64,000 nucleotides of DNA from Hevea brasiliensis (lineage: Eukaryota > Streptophyta > Magnoliopsida > Malpighiales > Euphorbiaceae), in the NCBI RefSeq assembly GCF_030052815.1, contig NC_079500.1:8256455-8320454 (forward strand). The letters run 5' to 3'. Under the pieces are notes generated by a model. It was not told where the DNA came from. It saw only the letters and a list, made by a program, of their open reading frames with translations, and searched no databases. Position numbers and translations under genes: made by a program. This document shows, piece by piece, positions 33,161-45,226 of the stretch (position 1 is its first letter; the number at the start of each line of letters is the position of its first letter).

Positions 33161-34592
33161 CACTACAAGAAATTTAAAAAGTAGTTACAAAAATTACCGA
33201 ACATAAAATTTCATTGCTAATTATCGACGATTTAAAAACTTTTACCGATAAAAAAGGGAAGCCACAAGAATTAAAATTTAACCAATTTATGCCGATAAAA
33301 TTATTGACCGATTAACAATGAAACCTTTACCAACGACACAATTTTGTAGGTAAAGGTGACGCCAAATATTGGCAGCAAAGTTAGTGACAAAATAGAAAAC
33401 GTACAGACTAAAAAATTCATTTGTAATTATAGACCAACTTGTATTTTATCAGTAATATTAAAAGAAAATTTAAAAATAAAAAAATTGTATTTGGTGCTAA
33501 AGTTAGTGACAACATAAAAAATATACCAAGAAAAATTTATTGATAATTACCGATCAACTCGTATTTGGTTGGTAATATTGAAAAGAAAATTAAAAAAAAT
33601 TAAAAAATTTTATCTACGAAAATTTCTTATCGGTAATTACCAATAAATTTATATTTGGTTGGTAGTATTAACAGAAAAAAAAAATTAAAATAAATTACCT
33701 ATGAAATGGTTACTAATTACCAACGAACTCATATTTGGTTACTAATATTAAGAAAAAAAAATTAAAAATCTTAAAAAATTTCACTTACAAAAATTTTTTA
33801 TTAGTGATTACGGATGAACTGGTATTTAATTGGTAATATTAATAAGAAAGTAAAAAAATAAAATTTTAAAATAAATTGCCTACAAAAATAATTCATGAGT
33901 AATTACCAACAAACTTGTTTTATCAGTAAATCAGAAAAAATGTGAAATTCTCACATCTTCTTTTAATAGATTGGAGAAGAGTTGGCTTCCCCATAAAAGG
34001 GAAGTTACTCCCCAACTTATGCAATCGTGGCATAGCCACTATATGGGGCTACTTTGGGCTGGTAGTTATTTTTTAAAATTCATTATTCTTAAAAATAAAA
34101 ATAAAATTTAAATTAAATTAAAATGATTAATAGTTAATTTAAAATATAATATAACATTTTAAAAAGTAAAAAATAAATAAAATTAAAAATTTAAATTAAA
34201 TTAGATTTAAATTAAATTAAATTAAATTTAGAAATTAAATTAAATTAAATTAAAAATTAGAAAATTAAATTAAAAATATGAAAAAAAATTACCTATGGAA
34301 AGTTGTCGTTGGTAATTACGTATTACTAACGCAAAGTGTCGTCATAAATAGTCGGTAATTTAAACCTACGATCCCCCACAAAAATTACTTACAAAAAATC
34401 CTAATTTACCTACAAATAGTTCATCAGTAAATTTAGCAATAACATTTTTTCATTGGTAAAAAATACCTATGCTATAATTTTTGGACAAAAAAATTTTGTC
34501 GGTAAGTATTCAATAATTCTAATTACCTATGAAATATAAGTATATTTGGCCACTATCTTTTGTTGCTATGTTTTTATTTTTTTTTTGTATTG
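33161..34592. mobile_element. non-autonomous CACTA-like element relic
   Basis: It begins CACTACAAGAAATTT, the En/Spm-type terminus, preceded by TGA. A degenerate opposite end (TTTTTTTTGTATTG) at 34592 is followed by CGA, a near match to a 3-bp target duplication. The interior carries at least six degenerate copies of a subterminal unit with TATTTGGTTGGTAATATT, spaced about 100-120 bp. No transposase. Confidence 0.7.
34130..34275. repeat. TAAAT/ATTAA low-complexity tract
   Basis: Repeated TTAAATTAAAT words within the CACTA-like relic. Confidence 0.7.
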
Positions 34593-34639
34593 CGATAAGT
34601 GAAAAGATGGAGATTTTAAGAATCCCTATATCTTGTATT

Positions 34640-37180
34640 CAAGAGAAGTGAGCAATGAATTTAATTTCGAGTATTAATAAATAATTTTTTTAAATGAAAG
34701 ATAATGATATAACGATATAATAGATGATGATATAATTTTTTTAAGTAATTAATATGGCACATTACGATATTTTAAGTTAATTAATATGAAGTATGACAAT
34801 TTTTTTGATAGTAGTGGATATAATTTTATAATAGTAGTTGATATAATTTTATATCTAATAATAATTTTTAATAGCAGTTGATATAATTTTGTAATAATAG
34901 CTGATATAATTTTATATTTGATATTTTTTTTATTGTTAGTTGGTATTGTCACGACCCAACTCTATATATGGGCTGGACTAATACTAAGACTTGAGTCAGT
35001 ATAAAGCCCTCGAAGCTCCTAATAAGCCTTACTGCTTTCAAACCCTTGACTAGACTCAATTTTGAAGCTGAACAAGTAAAACAAAATGATATAAAGAATT
35101 ATAAAATAATTTGGGCTAATTCAACCTAATAACTATAAGAAATCTACAACTAGGGGAGTCCAGCTCAACCCTAAAATCCAGTATGCGCAAATAATTTAAT
35201 ACTATTAATTTTCATTAATTAATATAATATATTTATACACTTGTATCACAGTAGAGTTCTAATAATTAAACAAATAGATAAATAAATAAATAAACACAAT
35301 AAAAACTACTAACTAAGAAGCATAACATAGGGTGTGACGAAATTTTTACACTGGTTGTCACCTACCGCAACCCTCCTCTTTTATCCGGGCTTGGGACCGG
35401 CTAAGCGCAAACTATTTAAGCGGAGTTTAAGAAGCACAACATACAAAGAAAAATGTAGGTTAGACCCAAAAAATAAACTTACTCCTCTTGCAACCAGAGA
35501 AAAAATATTTAAACAGAAATGAGTATTTGACTCAGAAAGTTTAAATATTGATTATAGATGTAATTTCTATAACTACCTAAAACTGGTACAATCCTACTAT
35601 GAAATGAACACCCATTATATATGATAGATAATTCATCCAATATTCGCACGAGAAGATAATTTGAAACTATTCACGTACCCAGTATATCACGTCAATGAAT
35701 AAATAGATAAAATTTTATAAACAACCCTCTATAAACCATTAAATTCTAAATGCATTAATGATTTAAATTGAATCAATATGGGTAAAGAATAACAGTTGAT
35801 TATGTCGATAATGGAACTTTGATTCATTGATTTAGAGTCCTCATTAATGAATAGAATTCTCTAGGCTTTAATCGACATATTCTCTTTTGAATTGAAGTCT
35901 CAATCAAAAGAAATGAAAATCGAAACCGCATATTAGTTCAATTTTTATCCATTTTTTTTATATATCCACTTCACACATAGCACTCTATATTATTTGGATA
36001 CCAATGATGAGATTAATAATGAGTAAGCTGAGAATCCTCCTTATTCGTTGTAAATCTCTAGGAATCAAATGATACCTCTTCAAAATTAGAGTCCTAATTT
36101 TATGGAGGACTTAAACAAAAAATAATCAGAGTCAAAATTCAATTTAGAGTCATCCCATTTACTTTTATTCTTGGGTCCACTCTAAATAGTGAAACATTGA
36201 GCATTCCTATAGCAAACACCGGAACCAATATCATAATTAAACTCCAATAAAATTATCGATATTAACTTATAAAGAGCACATTCTTCCCCACACGCATACA
36301 ACCTCGAACCCTGAATCTCTATTTTTAGAAGCGGTAAAAATTATTTCCTCGACTTTAATAATAAATTATTTTCTTTAATTTTTCCACAAAATAGAAGTGG
36401 TGACTCCTCACTTTCCACTTCAGTGAGAATTGCCTAGCATTGTAAAACTCTTGCGACAATAGTACACTAAAGAAATTTAATTATTTTTACATATAATATA
36501 ATTCAATCTTAAACTAATTGAATTTATATTAACAACAACAACAATAATAACAATAATAATAAGAATACATGTAAAATAATATTCATTTAAAAAAATATCG
36601 TTAGGAAAAATATTAATTTAACACAATGAATAGAATAGTAATAATTTAATAATTTAATTAAAAAATATTTTATTAAAAAGAATCATGTTGTTATAGGTAT
36701 AATTATATCATTATATTATTTTTTTAAGTTGCCAGTTGACGATTTTTTTAATAGCAGATGATATAATTTGTATTTGATATAACTTTTTAATAACAACTAA
36801 TATAATTTTTTAATAGTTTTGAATATAATATTGTATTTGATAAATGATATAAAGATATATATAATTTAATTTTATATTTTTTAATTGCATTTGGTATAAT
36901 TTTTTAAATTGGTTAACATGCCATGTAGCAATTTTTTAAATTTGGTTAATATGGCATGGGGCGTTATTTTTATAATAACTCATATAATTTTACAGTAGTA
37001 TCTGATATAATTTTGTAATGGCCGCTTATATAATTTTGTATCTTACATAATTTATTTAATATAAGTAATTGATATAATTTTGTAATAGCAGCTGATATAA
37101 TTTTATATTTGATATAATTTTTTAATAATAATTATATAAATTTTAATAGAATATGATATAATTTTATATTTGATAAAAGA
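34640..37180. repeat. degenerate AT-rich tandem array, split by an insertion
   Basis: Irregular units built on GATATAATTTTGTAATAGC and TTTTATATTTGATATAATTT occur at 34690-34946 and resume at 36701-37180. The two halves join cleanly when 34947-36695 is removed. Confidence 0.65.
34947..36695 (+). mobile_element. LTR-like insertion, probable solo LTR, TSD GGTAT
   Basis: Starts TGTCACGACCCAACTC, a gypsy LTR-type start, and is flanked by GGTAT at 34942-34946 and 36696-36700. The last bases read TTGTTATA instead of the expected ..CA, which may be one mutated base. No coding region. Confidence 0.5.
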
Positions 37181-37189
37181 TATTAAGAC

Positions 37190-39817
37190 TAAGAATGACA
37201 AATATAAAGTGGTGGACAAAAGCATAAAGATGGTGTGAAACCAATTTCATAGTGGGAAAGGATTTCCCCAACTCCAAAATTTCGACGATTGTAAAAAAGT
37301 ATTTTTCTTAACTTATAAACTGGTCAAATCGGCTTATAAATATTAAATATAGATAGATTTATTTATTTATAATAATTTTTATATTTATAAGTTGAGCTTA
37401 TAAGTAAAAAAAAATAAGCTAGGGTGATCCAACTTTTCATTTTGATGTTTATAACTAATTCACTTAGAAGCTAATTTGATCAAGTATTTTATTATATTAT
37501 TCTCATTTAATTTTTAAAATTTCATCATAAATCTCATTTAATATCTTTTTAGTTATTTTAATAATAAATAATGTGTTTATAAATTATTTTTTACTAAACA
37601 CATTAACTACTTATTAATCACTTATAATCATTTTAACTAAACACGTAACTATTTAAAATTTTAAATGCATATAAGCCCAAATCAACTTAGAGCAGTAAGT
37701 GCTTATAAGCTGTTTTTTATAAGCCAAATGCCCTCTGATACTTTGGCATTGAAGATGCAGAACCTCAAAGACTGTACAAAAGCTGAAATAACAAATTAAA
37801 GGGGCTGTTTTATGGGCACTCATTCTGTTGTTTAAGAATAAATAATTTTTTTATATAATAATTAGGTATCTATAATAAAGAATATCTCTTAATAAAATCT
37901 ACTTATTGTAATACAAAAAATAAAAAAATTGAATTTTCTGATTAATTATCGTATTTCTTAAAAATAATTTTAATGTTTTAAAATTAAAAAAAGCTATAAT
38001 AACAAATTAAAATTATAAAAAGAAGATGGTTTTCTTTATTTTATTGACTTATTTTATAAAAAAAAAATATTTTGAAAATTAAATAAAAAATATAATTGAT
38101 ACCAAATAAGCACCTAAAAGCAATTTTGTCATCTGATTTCTATACAATACAAAGAAGCACAGCTCCCTACTTAAAATCCAAACGGATTTTTAAACAAAAT
38201 GTAGAATTATATTATATTGTTTTTCTTTAGTTAAAAAAAAAAAACAAAAACTAATCATTTTCAACTAAAATGTTAACGTTTTAAGAAATTAAAATATAAT
38301 TAAATTTTAATATTTAAGATATTAAGGTACAATATAAATTTATAATTTTTCTAAATTAGGATTAAAATTATAAACTAATAATACTTATTAAAATAAAAAA
38401 ATATGGTGAAAAATCTCAATGAAATTTTAATTATTGTCATATTTTTAAATACACTTATTTTAATATTAGTAATTAATTCTTATGGTAATAAATATACATG
38501 AATTTGTTAACATGATGTATTGTTTAAGATAAAAAAAAAATGATATTTTATTAATGGTTTCACTTTCTCTTAAAAAAATTTTTATAAATTAAAAAATTCA
38601 GTTCAAATTAAAATAACTTTGAGTATAAATCACCCAATGCTAAAATTAAAATTGATTTTAAAATTTAAGGATCAAAATTAATATAATTAAAAATTTTAAT
38701 TAAAATTGAAAATACATATAAATATTTGAATTTTTGTTTTGTTTTGCAACTACAACTAAAATCTTCGCAATAAATTGAGAGATTTCAAGTTTTAACTCCT
38801 CTCATTCTCCAGCATCATCTTGATTTAGTTATTTGTGCTAATTGTTATTTTTAAACATTCCACCTAAATTAATTTTAAATTTAAAAATAAATTAATTATA
38901 TATATATATGCCACATAACAATTTTAGATTTTAACAGCTGCCTACATTTTATTGACGCTACAAGTCTTGCCACATTGAGTTTGTCATAATTATAACATGC
39001 TCATCTTCACATGCAGCATATAAACATGGCTTTATTCACAACATTACCATCTTCACGTACTGTATGCGAATATTGAATTATCTACAGCATATCCCATCTT
39101 CATGTGCTATATATAAATTACCATCTTCATTGTTGCCCTTTTCATTGAAATTACCGACATTACTCCTTTAAATTCGAAATTTAAAAATTACAGAATTCCA
39201 TTTTGCTAGAATTAAATTTAAATTTGTTTTCGAAACAACTAAAATCACAATTCTAATTTAATCCAATTAGAATAAACTAAAGGTGTTTAACTCTAAATCA
39301 ATTTTAGAATTTCTAGAACTGATTTGAGGGCGATTATGTAAGCTCGATTAGATTAAATTATGTAGTCCGGTATTATTTTCAAGATGAATGATAAAATTGG
39401 AGGTACCTGAGATTATTCTAGAATTTACCTAAATTTCTATGTTCTAAAATTTCCATCTGACTCCCATTTACGAGGCTACAGACTTAGATTTGGATTGAAA
39501 CTAATTTCATTTATATATATATATATGCACAACACATTACCTCCAAGTTTTCTTCGAGCATGACGACCTTTACTATTGATCAAAATCAGAATTTAGACCT
39601 ATGTAATATATATTTGGCCTATTATATTGTTTATTGAGAAATGTTGAATAAATTCACAATATGTATCATATGAGATTATCTTCACAAACATTTTTGTGCA
39701 AGCATTATTTTTGTAGATAAATATCAAAGACAAAGGATGCATAAAGGGAGACAATACAGTCCAAGGCCTTTGCACTCTAAGCAAGCAACACAATAGGCGG
39801 TCCATGCATCAGCCATT
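37190..39817. other. AT-rich intergenic sequence, possible MITE debris
   Basis: No gene found. Around 37300-37730 inverted words (AACTTATAAACTGG and GCTTATAAGCTG) suggest an old MITE, but its ends are not clear. Several (TA)n runs occur, for example near 38900 and 39510. Confidence 0.4.
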
Positions 39818-40265
39818 GAGCCACGAGCTCAAAGGCTAAAGTGCCCACCAAAATGGAGACGATGCACTCCTAGACCTTTACGCATGGCGCAGTAAGAGGT
39901 CCATTCATCAGCCACCGAGCCACGAGCTCTAAGGCAAAAGTGCCCAACAAAATGGAGGCGATGCACTCCTAGATCCTTGCGCATAACACAGTAAGAAGTC
40001 CATGTATCAGCCACTAAGACACGAGTTCGAAGGACAAAGTGACCACTACAAGGGAGACGATGCACTCCTGGGCCCTTGCACACAACGTAGTAAGAGGTCC
40101 ATGCATCAGCCATTGAGCCACGAGTTCCAAGGCCAGAGTGCCCACCAAAAAGGGAGACGATAACGCTCCAAGCGAGCAACACAATAAGAGGTCCATGCAT
40201 TAGCCGTCGGGAGCCACGAGCTCCAAGGCCCTTGCATGCCATTGAGCAACGGAATAAGAGGCCCA
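39818..40265. repeat. 99-bp minisatellite, about 4.5 units
   Basis: GAGCCACGAG recurs at about 39818, 39917, 40016 (variant), 40115 and 40211, giving a 99-bp period (33 codons; the last unit is about 96). Because 99 is a multiple of three, the minus strand stays open over 145 codons. I regard that frame as a by-product of the repeat. Confidence 0.85.
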
Positions 40266-41810
40266 TGTATCATATCATCAAAGCTCTTCAGCTTCAGGCC
40301 CCATGGCCCCACACCTAGAGCTCTTCGGCTCCAGGCCTCATGGCCCCACATCCAAAGCTCTTCAACTCTAGGCTTTAAGACCCCGGTTCAGAGCTTCGAG
40401 CCCCTAAAACTAATGGGAAGGAAAGCTACATTTTCATTAAAGCTGTTCTAAATTTCTTATCTCTTTAATATGAAAAGCTGACATTCTTCTTCATGGCATA
40501 TTTTCATTAGAAGAGTATAAACTGCTTAACTAGATGATGTCTAGACGATCTTCAAAACAACCATGAGCTCCTAAAGCCTCAGTACTCATATGCAGAGCCA
40601 TGAGCTCTTAAAATTAAAGAGACAAGATCTCTACAAATAGAAAAATGTCATGACGACCAAAGTGCTTGAGAAATTTTGTTGGGCTACTCGAACCTAGAAG
40701 ATTATGAGCTTCCCAAAATTATGAAGGTCCTTAAACAGGACCTAAAGTCTCAAAGGCATAAAAACAACAAAAATTAAAATGTTAATGTAAAAGAAAAACA
40801 AAAATGTAATTAACTACTCTAAGCCACAAGCCATAAATAGCTCATACTTGGAATATTGGCATTCCTTAATGGTGCATAAAGAAGCTCTTGAAAAAGCTAA
40901 AAAGCTCTCTTTAAGAGCTTAAGAGTTCTAAAATCCAAAATTTAAGAGTTGAAAGCTCCTAAAAGAATAAGGCCTACAGCTTTAAAATTTAAAATCTATG
41001 GATCTCAAAATAAGACTTACGAGTTTAAAAACTTAAGACCTACGGGTTTAAGAAAATAAGATCTAAGGTCTAAGAATTTAAGACCTATGGTTGAGTCCTA
41101 AATCTAGAGTCTCAAAATTTATGACCTATGGGTCTAAAAAAATAAGACCTAGGGTCTAAGAATTTAAGACCTATGGGTCCCAAAATAAGACCTATGAGTC
41201 CCAAAATAGGACCTATGGATCCTAAAATAAGACTTTAAGAGTTCAAGACTACAATCTAAGAGTTAAAGGCCTATAGATCTAAGAGATAGACTTATATTCC
41301 AAAATTTAAAGGTACAAAACTTACAGGAGGAAGAAATTAAGATCTCCTTATCGTATTAAATGCTAAAAAAGCTCTAGGTTTTAATAATTAAGAAAGTCCC
41401 AAAATTTAAATAAGAAAAGAAAAAGTTGCTCTTCAAAGAGCAAAAACACTCTTCCAAGAGCAAAAGTACCCTCCTAAGAGTAAATGTGCTCTTATGAGAG
41501 CAAAATTGCTCTTCCAAGAACAAAAGTGCACTTTCAAAAGCAAAGGTGCTCCTCTAAAAGCTCAAGAGCTCCAAATGAAGGGCTAAAGAACTCCAATGGT
41601 CAAAGTGCCACACTTAAAAAATTATAAGCTTCAAGTGCCCAAACTTCAAAGCCAATATATCCTAAGGCCAAAGCTAAAAGCTTCAAATGCGAGGGCTATG
41701 AGCTCTAAAGGCCACAATGCATCGAAATATAAAAGGAAGACCTATGAAGACTCCTTAAAGAGTCATGACGACTTCTCCAATGCAATAAAGAAAATGAGAG
41801 CTCTTGATTA
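40266..41810. repeat. degenerate short-repeat tract rich in GAGCTC/AAGACCTATGGGTC words
   Basis: Three successive textures: GAGCTCTTCGGCTCCAGGC units (about 45 bp) at 40270-40380, AAGACCTATGGGTC words at about 40980-41290, and CTCTTCCAAGAGCAAAAGTG-like units (20-21 bp) at about 41425-41560. No gene is credible here. It may be an LTR with internal repeats. Confidence 0.6.
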
Positions 41811-42885
41811 AACTCGAAATTCCTTACTATTAACCTTTACATTGCTTAGAATTCTCTGTATGTATCTTGAGCTCCAAAGATTGATTAGTCTCTTATGTCA
41901 ATCATGTTCAATTATAATAATTGCCACATTAAATGGGTTGATATTTATCACTTAATATTTTACATACACAAATTGAAAATCACATCCTCTTCACCACAAC
42001 AATACAACCTCGTTCATATGTCCATCAACCTTAATAGGCTTGTATCATTCCCAAAGAACATAATCGTACGAGTTCAATTTAGTTTAACGGATGGCATCCG
42101 AGTGGGCTACATCTAGCTTGGTTCAAGACAAAGAGGTTTCCCATGCACAAGTCATGAATAACTTGCGTTGGGGCAAAGGGCAACTGATACAATAAAAGGA
42201 TGTCCACTTCCTATTTGGTAATATAGAAATAAATAGCTAAAAGAATATGCCCCCTCATTAAAGAATATGCTTCCACCTAGAGGAACATGCCAAAGAATAT
42301 GCAACACTCTCTACTTTCCTATAAGTAGAGCGAGTTAAGAAAGTAAAGGATTCTCTCTCTTTCTCTCTCTGTATATATATATATTCACTAAAACAAATGT
42401 AATTATATTAATAATACCAAAAATAATAAAAGAATTATAACTGTCAATAATGTTTATAACACATTTTTGATATTTTATATTTTTCATTTCTTTATTTATA
42501 TATAACTTACATACACATTTTTTTTAATAATGATCATTTATGTTATTATAAATTAATTTTCAACATGTTCATTTCTCTAATTTCTCAATTTTTTTTTTAT
42601 TTTTCAATTTTCCTTTATAAATTCTTAATTGAAATTTCTATTCATTATTAAAAGCAATATCATGTTGAAAGAAAAGATTATTTAATTGTAATTGTATAGA
42701 TAATTTTATGATATATATATATATAGTTATAAGCGTAATTGTATAAGAAAAGATTACAATTTAATTAGGGGTGTGCACATTATCATTATAAGCGAAAAAT
42801 CAAACCAACGCATTTTAATTCGGTTTTTTGGTTGATTAGTTTGGTTTTGGTTTTCTTTTATTTTTTATTTTTTATTTTCTCTCTC
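41811..42885. other. intergenic, possible LTR end
   Basis: GGGCAAAGGGCAACTGATAC at about 42170 and the TATAAGTAGAGCGAG segment near 42330 resemble the promoter part of a gypsy LTR, but no ends are defined. From about 42770 a GGGTGTGCACA-led fragment with TCGGTTTTTTGG words looks like a piece of a dispersed repeat, cut by the start of the duplication. Confidence 0.35.
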
Positions 42886-44410
42886 TCTCACTCTTTATGA
42901 TTAAAAGGAGAAAATGTTGAATATATATGTATCCAAAGATCTGCTCTAGAATAAACTAAAAGAGAATAAAGACAACATATATAAAAGTATTGAGGTATAA
43001 AAAAAAAAAAAAAATTAATCCAACTTAGTACATGCTCCTGTGCCATTCAACATGCCCTGTACTGAATTCATTATTTCTTGGCATGCCCCATGTTGAATTC
43101 GGAAGAAGAGTTTCCCTATAAAGCTAATGCGGTACGCCCTACGAGCATGGGACATGCCATGAGCTTCTTTGTTGTGCGTGCCCTGCAGCATGGGGATGGT
43201 GCAGGGTATGCAAATCTCTATTTGTGATTCTTAAGCAAATTTTTTTCAATTTTTTCACAACTTAGACTTTCAAATCACTTTAAATTATCTCCACTTGCAC
43301 TATTAATTTTCAAAATACCTTTTAACCTATTAAAAATATGAAAATTTTATAAATTAATTATAAAAAAAAAACTAAAATTAATGCATAACTAAAATAAAAA
43401 TTTAAAAATAAAATAAACATAAAATTATTCTAAAATATGTATATGAAATACATGTATCAATATACAACTGGTAAAAATCGGTGTTCGATGACATATAATT
43501 TACTATTTGCATATATTAATATTGATATTTGTTGGCCAAAACTCTTAAACAACATGTTAAATTTGTTTTAGGATGATTTTTTTTTGTAAACATTTGTTAT
43601 TTTTTTTTATATAATTATATAAGAAAACATAAATAACAATATTGCATTCATATAAAGATCTAAAATTATAAAATTCTATTTTAATTGTAAATTTTTCATA
43701 ATAAATCTCACTTTTTCTCATACTCATTCACAACTTTTTAATTTCTTATTTAATTGTTATATTCTCACTTTTGTTAACATAAATTTATAAGGCTAAATGA
43801 TTAAAAAAAAATACAAACCTTTATAAGTTTTTCAATTTTAACAAAATATTTTAATTTTATCAATTTAGTTTCAAATTTTTGCATTAATTTTAATTTTAAC
43901 AATTAACTTAATTATAATATTTAATTAATAAAAATAATGAAAATATTTTGCCAACTACATTATAAAATTGCTAAAGAAGATAATCCCGGGGAAAAGCCAA
44001 TGCCCAAATACAGTTCAGAACCTTTTTTTTTTAATTATTTTTTATATGCAAAAGATTTACTCAGAAGGAAGAAATAGGTAAGGGGAAAAACAGAGCCACC
44101 AGGCCCTAACCCCTTGCAGCCACCTAGAACTATAACCACCAGTTAATGAAAAACCCCTTACAATTACAAGCACAACAAAGAATAACCAACAGTTCTATAC
44201 AAACACAGCATACACCAACCTATAAACATGATGTTACAAAATGATTTGATTCTCTGCAAGTTCATAACCAAGCTCTGCTAGCATTTTTTTCGAAAAAAAA
44301 AAACAAAAAGGGAAGCAACATGAAGAAATGCTCATAAACACTCAAACGTTTGTTTACACAATTCAAGCTGAAGAAGAAATTTTAGCGAGTTGATTGAAAT
44401 TTGACAAAAA

Positions 44411-45226
44411 CTAAAAGCCAGAATCGTTCACAAACGGATGCTTCAAAAGCTCATCAGCAGTTTGACGCTTATTTGGATTGCGTTTCAGACACTGCTTGAT
44501 AAAATCTAGTGCATTCTCTGACAAAGAATAATTAGGAAGATGATCTATAATTGACCCTTTTTGAACTTCCAATTCTAGATTTGCATTCAAATTTTTCAAA
44601 TGAGAGTATGGAATATTCCTGATTAACATCTCCAAGACGGTGCAGCCAAAGCTCCAAATATCAGCTTTAAATCCATACTCTTTGTCCTGTTTTATAACCT
44701 CCGGGGCCATCCAATTTATTGTCCCATGCCGAGACTTCATAAGACTATTTAATTCAGCCACTCTTGCCAATCCAAAATCCGTAATTTTCACACATCCTTT
44801 CTCATCCACCAATATATTTGCACAGTTAATGTCTCTGTGGACTACCTTTCGCTCATGAAGATACTTCAAACCTTCCAGTATCTGTTTGCTGTAGTGGGAC
44901 ACTTGGGAATCTTTCAGTTTAAAACATTTATATACTTGTCGGAGGGAGCCTGTACTTATAAGCTCAAGAAAAATATTGACCGTTGACTCCTCCTCTTCAG
45001 TGCCATAATATTTAACAATATTTGGATGACTGAATTGACACAATAAATTAACCTCTTGGTTAATTTTGTCAATTTCTCCTTTATTTTTAATTTTTATTAC
45101 CTTTACGGCAAAAAAGAAACCACCAGCAGCATAACCCTTGTACACATCTCCGAAACCCCCTCTTCCCAGCTTCTTACCATCCTTTTGCCACTTTGACTTC
45201 GTAATCTTCAGTCTTTGTCTATTAAT
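44411..45226 (-). CDS. exon 3 of copy B: MEKK1-type kinase domain, catalytic Lys replaced
   Basis: Fully open 816 bp, the same length as copy A. The Gly loop, ATP Lys (FFFAVKVIKI), HRD Asp, DFG and WMAPEV are intact. The catalytic-loop Lys two residues after HRD is Asn (AAA to AAC, about 44825), and a Lys near the hinge is Thr (EESTVNIF). Loss of that Lys usually lowers phosphotransfer strongly in Ser/Thr kinases, so copy B may be a weak or pseudo-kinase. That consequence is inference. Confidence 0.8.
   Translation of the reverse strand: MNRQRLKITKSKWQKDGKKLGRGGFGDVYKGYAAGGFFFAVKVIKIKNKGEIDKINQEVNLLCQFSHPNIVKYYGTEEEESTVNIFLELISTGSLRQVYKCFKLKDSQVSHYSKQILEGLKYLHERKVVHRDINCANILVDEKGCVKITDFGLARVAELNSLMKSRHGTINWMAPEVIKQDKEYGFKADIWSFGCTVLEMLIRNIPYSHLKNLNANLELEVQKGSIIDHLPNYSLSENALDFIKQCLKRNPNKRQTADELLKHPFVNDSGF

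Noticed and set aside
37290..37730. Defined MITE
   Set aside because: Inverted words are present, but ends and target duplication cannot be fixed.
39829..40266. 145-codon open frame on the minus strand
   Set aside because: It follows the 99-bp repeat period; no domain, and overlapping frames in the same tract are equally open.
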